Positions 21,765 to 29,187 of a stretch of 64,000 nucleotides of DNA are shown piece after piece. The notes beneath the pieces were generated by a model that had not been told where the DNA came from, made no database searches, and was given only the letters and a program-made list of their open reading frames with translations. The translations under genes and the position numbers were made by a program. The number at the start of each line of letters is the position of its first letter. Position 1 is the stretch's first letter. Source of the stretch: Arthrobacter sp. AFG20 (GTDB lineage: Bacteria; Actinomycetota; Actinomycetes; Actinomycetales; Micrococcaceae); contig NZ_PJMC01000002.1 of assembly GCF_002892795.1 (NCBI RefSeq), positions 1-64,000 of the forward strand, written 5' to 3'.

Positions 21765-22193
21765 ATGGCACTGGGATTCCCCGGCTTCCGGTCCGGTGCA
21801 GGAGGACCTGGGCGCATTTCGCCCGTCATGTGCGAGCACTGCGGCACCGACCGCCATCTCGACATCAAAGCGGTGACGGATCTTCCCGACCATCCTGCCG
21901 ACGTCGTCGTGGCCTCCTATACCTGCGGCCGGTGCGGGCTCTTCAGTGAGCACCCTGCCCGGGTGGCTGACCTTTCAATGGTCCTGGGCCGCCGGGAACA
22001 AACAGGGGACCTGCTGATTTTCGGCTGGCACTACCTGCACTGCGGAGAGTTGATGAAAAAGACCGGTTCTGAACTGCGCCGCCTGTCCGCGTCCGTAAGC
22101 AGCGACAGTGCACCCGGGGACACGCGCGACGTCTACCTCTCCACCCGGGTCTTGAAATGCCGGTGCGGCTTTCGGCTGGAGGTGCCCGAATGA
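21765..22193 (+). CDS. Hypothetical zinc-ribbon-like protein
   Basis: A 142-residue protein with paired cysteines spread along its length: MCEHCG (about residues 22-27), YTCGRCG (about 52-58), a single HCGE (about 91-94) and KCRCGF near the C-terminus. These suggest two treble-clef or ribbon-type zinc sites. No named family recognised. The frame stays open from ATG 21765, two bases after the preceding stop, and ends at 22193. A nucleic-acid or protein interaction role would fit the cysteine pattern but is not shown. Confidence 0.65.
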   Translation: MALGFPGFRSGAGGPGRISPVMCEHCGTDRHLDIKAVTDLPDHPADVVVASYTCGRCGLFSEHPARVADLSMVLGRREQTGDLLIFGWHYLHCGELMKKTGSELRRLSASVSSDSAPGDTRDVYLSTRVLKCRCGFRLEVPE

Positions 22194-22404
22194 GCGCCAC
22201 GTCTGCGAACTCGTTCGGGCCAAGCCTCGCCACTGGGCTGCAGCCGGGAGTACGTCACCGATTTGGGCCGCTGAATAGCCGCCGAACATCCGGTTCGGTA
22301 ACAACCGGGCAAAGGCTGCCCGGAGGGATAGAGCGGTCGGTTCAAGTGCAGTTCCGCGGACTCGGCGCAGGCGACATGGGCCAGTTCCAGAGTTTGGGAG
22401 TGAG

Positions 22405-23148
22405 ATGGGTGCGGACAGTGAGGCCTGGGCAGAACCGCTGAGCGAAGACGCCCGATATTTCCCGTTGCGGGTGCAGCAGTCATGGGCTGATGTGGTGTTC
22501 CTTCATTGGAGGATTCCCGTGCCAGTAGCGCAGCCTTACATGCCCCCGGGTGTCGAGCCTGACGTATATGCCGGTATGACGTGGGTCGGCCTGATCGGCT
22601 TCCGGGTTACGGGCACCTGCCTGGGGCCGCGCCTATGTCTTCCCTATGCCGGAACGTTCACGGAGGTCAATGTCCGCCTGTATTCCCGTGACGCTGCGGG
22701 GCGGCACGGCGTGGTGTTCCTGTCCTTGGACGCCGACAGGCTCGCGTTCGTGCTGGCCGCCCGTGCCGCCGGAGTGCCGTACGTGTGGTCCCGCTGCCGC
22801 CCCACGACGATGCGCGGCACCTCCCCGGGATACGGATACGAAGTGGAGCGGTTCCGCGGGCAGGGGAAGTCCTCATTCGGCGCCTATCCTGACATGGACC
22901 ACCCGGCTCTGGACGGATTGTCACTCTGGCTTACAGCCCGCTTCGGACTGCATACCCGTGTCGGGCGGCGGGTCTTTTACCTCCCCATCGCCCACCGGCC
23001 CTGGCCGCTGTATTGCGCTCCGGCCGCCACAGTGGAAGACACGCTGGTCCGCGCCGCCGGCATCAGGGTCCACGGCCCGCCTGACTCCGTGCTGTACTCC
23101 CCCGGTGTCCGGACGCAGTTCGGACAGCCCCGGCAGGTTCTCGGCTGA
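22405..23148 (+). CDS. DUF2071 (YqjF-like) family protein
   Basis: A 247-residue protein with the typical DUF2071 pattern: WADVVFLHWRIPVPVAQPYM near the N-terminus, then MTWVGLIGFRV, TFTEVNVRLYS, GVVFLSLDADRLA and YEVERF. The family is cytosolic, with a beta-barrel fold related to acetoacetate decarboxylase, and its reaction is not established. The start at 22405 follows GGGAG closely. It stands alone between short intergenic regions (22194-22404 and 23149-23518). Confidence 0.85.
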   Translation: MGADSEAWAEPLSEDARYFPLRVQQSWADVVFLHWRIPVPVAQPYMPPGVEPDVYAGMTWVGLIGFRVTGTCLGPRLCLPYAGTFTEVNVRLYSRDAAGRHGVVFLSLDADRLAFVLAARAAGVPYVWSRCRPTTMRGTSPGYGYEVERFRGQGKSSFGAYPDMDHPALDGLSLWLTARFGLHTRVGRRVFYLPIAHRPWPLYCAPAATVEDTLVRAAGIRVHGPPDSVLYSPGVRTQFGQPRQVLG

Positions 23149-23518
23149 GCGTAGGACAGCATAACCGGGACAGGCGCCGGAAGAGCGGGCCGGCAGCACG
23201 CGCAGCTGCGGGGACGGAAGAGATACTCCCTCGGGCCCGGCCGCTCCTTTCGGTGATCACGGCCGCCTGGCCGCTAGGGTACACCGGTCAGCGGGGAGGT
23301 GGCAGACGATCAGTCCTATCGCTGGAACGAATAGGACCATCACTGGGGCTTCCGGCTCTGCACCCCTTTCTGGGAAGATCGCCTCACTGCAGCGTTGCGG
23401 AGTTGAGGCCCTGGAGTTCGCGCCTCCAAACTCCGGTGTCAGGCTCGCGGCCGGTCCCTGGCCTGCTGCTTGCCTTGCTGCCATGTTGGTACACGCAGGT
23501 GATGAGAAAGGCGCGAGA

Positions 23519-23848
23519 ATGACCGAAGACCAGTTTCCTGTCGAAGAACCTGATGCTGTCCGGCATGACGGCATCCTTGCCGACCAAGGGCAAGGCGCTG
23601 CCGGCAGGGGACGGGAAGAGCCTCTTCTGCAGGACGATACGGTATCGGGAGAGGAAGAGGACTTCCTCAGTGAGCAGACTCCGCACGTCGAAAAGCAGCA
23701 AGGGACAGATGCGCCGACGCTGGAGGAGGCCGCTGCAGCGACCGACCCCGGCAAAGCGCCCACCGGCGAGGAACCGGGTCCCGGTGACGACCAGTCAGAC
23801 CTGGGTTCTCCGCTGAGCCTGTTCGACCCGGACGACCTGGAGCGCTGA
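23519..23848 (+). CDS. Acidic, disordered hypothetical protein
   Basis: A 109-residue protein from ATG 23519 with GGCGCGAGA upstream. It is highly acidic and rich in Glu, Asp, Gly, Pro and Gln, with almost no hydrophobic core, so it is probably disordered. The C-terminus ends in LFDPDDLER. No family recognised. Similar small acidic proteins are common in actinobacterial accessory regions. The last 54 bases overlap a convergent frame at 23795-24031. Confidence 0.6.
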   Translation: MTEDQFPVEEPDAVRHDGILADQGQGAAGRGREEPLLQDDTVSGEEEDFLSEQTPHVEKQQGTDAPTLEEAAAATDPGKAPTGEEPGPGDDQSDLGSPLSLFDPDDLER

Positions 23849-24220
23849 CTCCCGAACAGCACTTTCGCGGTGCCCCCAATACGCGGTAGAAGTAGGGCTC
23901 CCCGGCTTCAGTGATTGATGCACGAAGGCCGGAAAGTACGAGTCGTTGAACGGCTCGAACCAGTCCTTGAGCTCCATCGGGGCGAGATCGAGCTGCCTGT
24001 TGCGTTCAACATCGCCTTCGAACCCGTCCATCGCGTTCTACTACAGCATTTCACTGTCCGTGTCTTCGAGCATGCGTTCCTCCAGCCGGCCGCGCCAGCC
24101 GTCGGCCAGGTCAAGGCCGTACAGGCCTTGGATGACTTCCACCTGGTCCAGCAGGCACCGGACCGCCAGCTCCTGGGCCATACCCCCGACCGCGCCAAGA
24201 AAGTGGCCCACTGCGGGCAT
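23795..24220 (-). pseudogene. Hypothetical coding stretch interrupted by tandem in-frame stops
   Basis: On the minus strand a frame with good coding composition runs from ATG 24220 (MPAVGHFLGAVGGMAQELAV) to LEDTDSEML at 24050, then meets two successive TAG codons (24046-24041). The same frame continues with ATG at 24031 (MDGFEGDVERNRQLDLAPM, then KDWFEPFNDSYFPAFVH). Codons on both sides prefer G or C at the third base. It may be a broken gene of about 130 residues or two coupled small genes; there is no good ribosome-binding site for the second part. No family recognised. Confidence 0.4.
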
Positions 24221-24378
24221 GAGTGGCCGCTGCCCATTCAGGGAACAAGCGCCCTGCTCCCTCGAATCCCTGATTTTGCTCGGCGCAGGGCAAGAGGGGC
24301 CGGGCCAAGGCTTTCGGAAAACGGGACGTCTGATCCGGACGGGGCCAGGCGAAAAGCTTTGTCCGCACCCCTCCGTCG

Positions 24379-24627
24379 TCACGCATCCGCGGACCAGCTG
24401 TCGCGATTTGGGGCAGAGGCGACGATTTTTACGACGTCACTCTCGTGTACAAGGCGCCTGCCCGCTCCATTATCGAGCCAGATCCAGAACGATGAACCAT
24501 CTGGCATCCACTCATCAATGACGCCACCCCCAATGTGGTGGCCGTGGCTGAACAGATCCACATGGCTTCCCTCCGGAATGAACTCAAATGCAACTTTCAT
24601 CGATTCAGGATCTTGGGCTCCAGTCAC
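24379..24627 (-). CDS. Small protein of unknown function (VIDEWMPDG/GAGRR family)
   Basis: An 82-residue protein, second member in this window of the family also seen at 7937-8185 and 47370-47672. The core reads GGGVIDEWMPDGSSFWIWL followed by GAGRRLVHESD, predicted to be a small beta structure. The ATG at 24627 overlaps the stop of the upstream gene by four bases (ATGA), so the two are coupled. No named domain recognised. Confidence 0.75.
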   Translation of the reverse strand: MTGAQDPESMKVAFEFIPEGSHVDLFSHGHHIGGGVIDEWMPDGSSFWIWLDNGAGRRLVHESDVVKIVASAPNRDSWSADA

Positions 24628-24902
24628 GGGTGAGGGATCCCCATCTCACACGATTCCCGCGTCACTCCGTAGGGCACATCGGCGCTCACGGCCACGCTGA
24701 AAGACCCAGCAGAATGCCGCGTTACCAGGATGCCATGCCTGCCGTCCGTCATGGCTCGCCGTTGGACTAACTCGACGGCCCTGCCCAAGTCCTCGTCGAT
24801 CAACCGCGGCTTGTCCCCCGTGACGCGATAGACATGCCCGGTCTCCGTGCCCGTGATCATTCTGCGGTTCCGCTCTCTCTCGTGCTGGGGACTCGTCGCC
24901 AT
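24624..24902 (-). CDS. Hypothetical small protein
   Basis: A 92-residue protein if started at ATG 24902, where GAGGCGGA lies at a suitable distance; a longer form from 24968 and a shorter one from 24863 are possible. It contains GTETGHVYRVTGDKPRLIDE and RRAMTDGRHGILVTRHSAGS and resembles small basic proteins without a named function. Its stop overlaps the start of the 82-residue protein, so they form a two-gene operon. Confidence 0.6.
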   Translation of the reverse strand: MATSPQHERERNRRMITGTETGHVYRVTGDKPRLIDEDLGRAVELVQRRAMTDGRHGILVTRHSAGSFSVAVSADVPYGVTRESCEMGIPHP

Positions 24903-25473
24903 GATGTCCGCCTCAATGCGATCTCTTTTCGAACCGCGGGTCACCAGTCGCTGGGCGCATGCCCACATTCAGCCCAACCACGGATTGACCCGCGATGAGA
25001 CGGACAACGCTGTGGTTCCCGTTCCGGCTTCCACCATCGGCGGCTCTCTAAAATCCTACGGCCGGTGACGCGGAGAGCAGCGGGTGGCAGCTTTCAGTTC
25101 GTGCAATCTTTGAACCTCAAAGAGGCCTCTCGTGCAAAGCATTGGCATAGCCACTGCCAGAAACCAGCAGGCACCAACCGCGGCCTGTCTCTCCCACTGC
25201 GCCTGGAGTGGTGGCGGGTCATCTGTGCCGGCCCCTGGGCCTGATCGTTTCTCAAGTGTCGAATGGGTGCGGCGACGGCTGGATGGGCCAAGATATTGCC
25301 CGGGCTGGGGCCACGGCTGCAGAACGGATCCTGGAAACAACCGGACGACCTCTGAGGCGGATTTCAGGCGCAGGACAGTGGCTGGCGGCTACTTACTGGG
25401 GCCCGGTTTCGTGGAGGGGACTTCGCGCAGCAGTCGCGGGCAGCGCCGCCGCGCAAGATGCCTGGCATCCGCT
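24903..25473. other. Intergenic region, at most one doubtful small frame
   Basis: About 570 bases with no convincing gene. A plus-strand frame at 25283-25477 (64 residues, beginning MGQDIARAGATAAERILE) has a somewhat protein-like composition but no ribosome-binding site and overlaps the end of the AraC-type gene by four bases. It may be a remnant. Confidence 0.35.
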
Positions 25474-26526
25474 CTAAGTCCCGATCAGTTTCCTGAGTTC
25501 ATGCGCGCGGCTTCGCAGCGCTTCGGGGTTCTCCTGCACGTCCTTAAGAGAGAAGTCACTTGATTCTTTGACGGCGCGGCGCATGGCTTGCAGGCTCTTG
25601 AATCCGCTGGCCTCTGCTATGCCTGCCAGGGAACGCCTCCTGGAGTTGGGGTCAGTGAGGAGATCGAGTGCCTCCAGTGTCCTGAGCGCGCGGATGTACG
25701 TGTTCACGGGCAGATGTTCATCTTCGAAGAGGTAGTAGAGTGCGCGGCGGGAAAGAAACGAGTAAGCCACCACCGCGTCAACATCAAGGTCTTGGTTTCT
25801 GTAGTTCCTGTGTATGAACTTCTTGACCGCCGCGAGGCGTGCCGGTTTGAGGTCGTCCGCGGCGGGGGCCTCCAGCAGGGAACTGGTCAGGGCCGCCATC
25901 ATGGATCGGACGACCGGCTCGAGCCGGTGCACCTCCCGCTCGATACCAGTGCGCTGCCAGTCCGACAACCAGGGAAGAAGCAGTCCCCGGACCAGCGGGT
26001 TCTCCCGGATATCGGTCATTCTCTGCAGTCGATTCACCGACTTTTCGTCCAGGCCAAGCAGGCTACAGTCGATGTTGAGCTGCACCGTGCCCAACCCGGC
26101 GTGTGCGTTGAAGCCGCCGCCGGAAGACAGATCCAGAAACCTCACCGTGCCAGGAGAAATCACTTCTGAGCGGCCTGAGAAGTGAAATTCGGCCGATGAG
26201 GTTTTGAAATGTACAATCCTGATTTCTCCGGAACATGAATCCCGGTTCCAGTAGCCGGCCACTGGCTCGTTGACGAGCTCGACAATGCTGAAACCGGGAC
26301 CATCCAGGCTTGAAGCGGTTGGATTGAAATTGCGATGCACTGAGTTTTCGACTTTTTCCAGCCGCATGGGAGTGTCAACCGCACTGCCATACCAAGTGCG
26401 CCAGTGTTCAAATCGTTCCTCCGGATTCAGCACGGCCGGAACGCCATAACGCCGAATCCGCGCACCCTGAGGTTCCCCCGCACCCAGCCCACCGGCGTCG
26501 TCGCCGGAGGCGGAGATGTATCCCAT
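25474..26526 (-). CDS. AraC-type transcriptional regulator
   Basis: A 350-residue regulator. The N-terminal two thirds contain ERFEHWRTWYGSAVDTPMRLE and NIDCSLLGLD, like the AraC-binding-like domain of the FeaR/NahR type. The C-terminal part contains two helix-turn-helix units (DVDAVVAYSFLSRRALYYLFE, and LAGIAEASGFKSLQAMRRAVKE). GGAAGG precedes ATG 26526. It is clearly paralogous to 62862-63884. Its upstream region carries the promoter-palindrome-hairpin unit found again at 47807-47896, so its mRNA probably has a structured 5' end. Target genes are unknown. Confidence 0.88.
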   Translation of the reverse strand: MGYISASGDDAGGLGAGEPQGARIRRYGVPAVLNPEERFEHWRTWYGSAVDTPMRLEKVENSVHRNFNPTASSLDGPGFSIVELVNEPVAGYWNRDSCSGEIRIVHFKTSSAEFHFSGRSEVISPGTVRFLDLSSGGGFNAHAGLGTVQLNIDCSLLGLDEKSVNRLQRMTDIRENPLVRGLLLPWLSDWQRTGIEREVHRLEPVVRSMMAALTSSLLEAPAADDLKPARLAAVKKFIHRNYRNQDLDVDAVVAYSFLSRRALYYLFEDEHLPVNTYIRALRTLEALDLLTDPNSRRRSLAGIAEASGFKSLQAMRRAVKESSDFSLKDVQENPEALRSRAHELRKLIGT

Positions 26527-26616
26527 GGAACCTTCCCGCTGTTAAGAACGAAAACCATCTTCAATCTGCAGGGGCAGCCTGTCCCCTATTACTGCACCGG
26601 GAGTCCTCCGACCTGA

Positions 26617-26712
26617 TGGTTCCTCCCGCCAGGGACTTGGGGGGCATACCTGCCGGGAGGAACCAGAGAAAAGCTATCAAACCACTTGCGGCCAAACAAT
26701 TCGTGCACTAAT
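26617..26712 (-). promoter_or_regulatory. Promoter with palindrome and 5'-terminal RNA hairpin (copy 1)
   Basis: Read on the minus strand: imperfect palindrome ATTCGTGCACTAAT (as plus strand, 26699-26712), -35 TTGTTT (26699-26694), 17-base spacer, -10 TAGCTT (26676-26671), then five bases later a 12-bp perfect stem (26654-26665 with 26617-26628). The loop contains CCCCCC followed by AAG. The same arrangement with the same spacer occurs at 47807-47896. It lies about 90 bases before the AraC-type gene. Confidence 0.7.
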
Positions 26713-26957
26713 CACAGAGGGGGTCTCTTCCAGCACATGCGCCGACAACGGCTGCGAGACGGGAAGGCACAAGCGGATACCAGACGACCCAGTGCCTCTC
26801 CCGGCAGGTGTGTTCGACGAGCAACCCCGGCTTCCATCCTGCTCTCTACCTGTCACTTCCCCCGCGTCACCGCTGCCTGCTGGCCAATTCTCAATACCTT
26901 GTTCTGACCCGCCGCCGCTCCGCGGTTCTGCTGACCCTCTCCTTCACACCCCCTTGT
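26713..26957. other. Intergenic region left of IS256 element
   Basis: No gene or repeat seen in these 245 bases. Confidence 0.5.
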
Positions 26958-28334
26958 GCGAACGGGGGACTGTCCGATTTTCGGTGGATCCACGGTTGGC
27001 ATTTAGTTGATTCTTCCGTCGAAGCTGATGGCGAAGGCGTTCAGGGCCGGCTTCCATCGTGTGGCCCATCGTGCCCTGCCTTTGCCTGTCGGGTCCAGTG
27101 CCCGGGTGGCGAGGTAGAGGCATTTCAGGGCCGCCTGCTCGGTGGGGAAATGGCCCCGGGCCCTGACGGCGCGCCGGTAGCGGGCGTTGACGGATTCGAT
27201 GGCGTTGGTGCTGCAGATGACCCGCCGGATTTCGACGTCGTAGTCCAGGAACGGCACGAACTCGCTCCAGGCGTTCTCCCACAGCCGGGTGACCGCCGGG
27301 TACTGCCGGCCCCATTTGGTCGAGAACTCCACGAAGCGTTCCTTCGCTGCGGCCTCGGAAGGTGCCGTGTAGACCGGGCGCAGGTCCCGGGACATCTCGT
27401 CCCAGTACTGCCGGGCGGCGTAGCGGAAGGTGTTGCGAATCAGATGCACGATACAGGTCTGGACCACAGACCGCTCCCAGACCGTGGTGATGGCCTCGGG
27501 CAGGCCCTTGAGCCCGTCGCAGACCGTGATGCAGACGTCCTCGACGCCGCGGTTCTTGATTTCGGTCAGCACCGAGAGCCAGAACTTTGCCCCTTCGCCG
27601 CCGTCCCCGGCCCATAGCCCGAGGATGTCGCGTTCGCCGTTGACGCTGACGCCGATCGCGACGTAGACCGGCCGGTTGGTGACCTGCCCGTCGCGGACCT
27701 TGACGTGGATCGCGTCGATGAACACCACCGGGTAGACCCGGTCCAGGGGCCGATTCTGCCACTCGGTCATCTCGCCGATGACCTTCTCCGTGATCCGCGA
27801 GATGGTGTCCTTGGAGACCCTGGCACCGAACACCTCGGCGAAGTGGGCCGCGATCTCCCCGGTGGTGAGGCCCTTCGCGCTCAGTGACAACACGATCTCA
27901 TCCACGCCGGTCAGCCGCCGCTGGCGCTTCTTCACGATCTGCGGAGCGAAGGTCGAGCCGGTATCCCGCGGCACGTCGATCTCCACCGGCCCGATCTCGG
28001 TCAGCACGGTCTTCGTGCGGGTGCCGTTGCGGGAGTTCCCGCTCCCGCGCCCGGACACGTCGTGCTTTTCGTATCCGAGGTGTTCGTCCATTTCCGCTTC
28101 CAACGCGGTCTCCAGGACGTTTTTCGTGAGCCGGTTCAACAACCCGTCAGGGCCGACAAGGTCGATGCCCTGCTCCCTGGCCTGGGCCAGGAGCTGCTGT
28201 GCTAACTCTTGCTGATCCACATCAGTCGCCATGGGATCCATGGTGTCGCTCATGATCGGTCCTCCCCGCCAGGCAACGCCCGGCGTGTCAGGCCAACCAC
28301 GGATCCACCGTTATTCAGACAGTCCCGCGAACGG
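26958..28334 (-). mobile_element. IS256-family insertion sequence with 8-bp target duplication
   Basis: The element runs from 26966 to 28326. Its ends are imperfect inverted repeats: GGGACTGTCCGATTTTCGG at the left and GGGACTGTCTGAATAACGG at the right (read inward), both continuing into TGGATCC and GGTTGGC. It is flanked by identical 8-bp direct repeats GCGAACGG (26958-26965 and 28327-28334), as expected for IS256-family transposition. It carries one transposase gene with no visible damage, so it may still be active. Confidence 0.93.
27003..28253 (-). CDS. IS256-family transposase
   Basis: A 416-residue mutator-type DDE transposase. Visible marks: GYEKHDVSGRGSGNSRNGT near the N-terminus, the first Asp in VVFIDAIHVKVRDGQ, the second Asp in VCDGLKGLPEAI and the Glu in CSTNAIESVNARYRR. 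Length is normal for the family and no frameshift is seen. The gene fills the element between the inverted repeats. Confidence 0.95.
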   Translation of the reverse strand: MSDTMDPMATDVDQQELAQQLLAQAREQGIDLVGPDGLLNRLTKNVLETALEAEMDEHLGYEKHDVSGRGSGNSRNGTRTKTVLTEIGPVEIDVPRDTGSTFAPQIVKKRQRRLTGVDEIVLSLSAKGLTTGEIAAHFAEVFGARVSKDTISRITEKVIGEMTEWQNRPLDRVYPVVFIDAIHVKVRDGQVTNRPVYVAIGVSVNGERDILGLWAGDGGEGAKFWLSVLTEIKNRGVEDVCITVCDGLKGLPEAITTVWERSVVQTCIVHLIRNTFRYAARQYWDEMSRDLRPVYTAPSEAAAKERFVEFSTKWGRQYPAVTRLWENAWSEFVPFLDYDVEIRRVICSTNAIESVNARYRRAVRARGHFPTEQAALKCLYLATRALDPTGKGRARWATRWKPALNAFAISFDGRIN

Positions 28335-28354
28335 TCGTTCAGACATAGGTCGGC

Positions 28355-29058
28355 TTATCCGAGGCCGGCGGGTTCCTGGTGGCCGTCGCCGTCGACGGTC
28401 CGGCCGGTGACGGGTTTGCGGGAGAGGCAGACTGCCCCGGCTTCGGGTCCGGTTGACGTGGCGGCGGCGATGGCGTCGTGGTCATCGGCTTTGGAGTATG
28501 CGTGGCGGAGATGGACCGGTTCGATGGGTTCGCCTGCGAGTTTTTCCTGACGTCGCTTGTGGGTCAGGTTCAGGGCTTCGACGATGATGGCGAAGGCCAT
28601 GGGCCCGTAGATCAGGGCTTTGTCGATCTTGACCTCGAAGCCGTCGGCGATGAGGAAGGATCCGATCAGCACCAGGAAGGCCAGGGCCAGCATTTTCACG
28701 GTGGGGTGCCGGTTGACGAAGGCGAAGATGAACTTCGAGGAGAAGAGCATGACGCTGAAGGACAGCAGGACCGCGGTGACTATGACCAGGAGGTTGTCCA
28801 CCATGCCGACGGCGGTGATCACCGAATCGAAGGAAAACACCATGTCGAGCAGGATGATCTGGGTCAGCACGGCACCGAACGTTACGCTGGCGACCCGGCC
28901 CGGGCCGTGTGACTCACGCCCTTCGAGTTTTTCGTGGATCTCGGTGACTGCTTTGTAGACCAGGAACAGGCCGCCGAAAATCAGGACCAGGTCCCTGCCG
29001 GAAAAGCCCTGCCCGAAGAGCTCGAACAGTGAATATTGGCTCTTGAAGGGTCCATGTG
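28355..29058 (-). pseudogene. TerC-family membrane protein, N-terminus lost
   Basis: The frame encodes most of a TerC-type integral membrane protein: LFELFGQGFSGRDLVLIFGG, YKAVTEIHEKLEG, then ILLDMVFSFDSVITAVGM and MLFSSKFIFAFVNRHPTVKML. Full-length members have about 80 more N-terminal residues with another transmembrane/Asp motif; here that part is replaced by sequence of the IS21-type element that begins near 29054. The open frame runs into the element (to 29152), but the added residues are not TerC. The missing part was not found beyond the other end of the element, so a deletion probably accompanied the insertion. Confidence 0.85.
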
Positions 29059-29187
29059 TGGGGCGGGTTAGCGCCGGGGTCCGGGCCCACGATTTGCGCT
29101 GTTCAGCGCCGGTGTTGGTGTGGTTGAGCGCCACCTGTAAGGCTCCTTCCACCGCGTGACGGCCACGTGGTGGAAGGAGTACCGGTA

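Noticed and set aside
25132-25563. 143-codon plus-strand frame across the end of the AraC-type gene
   Set aside because: Overlaps the C-terminal coding region of the AraC-type protein in antisense and lacks a start signal.
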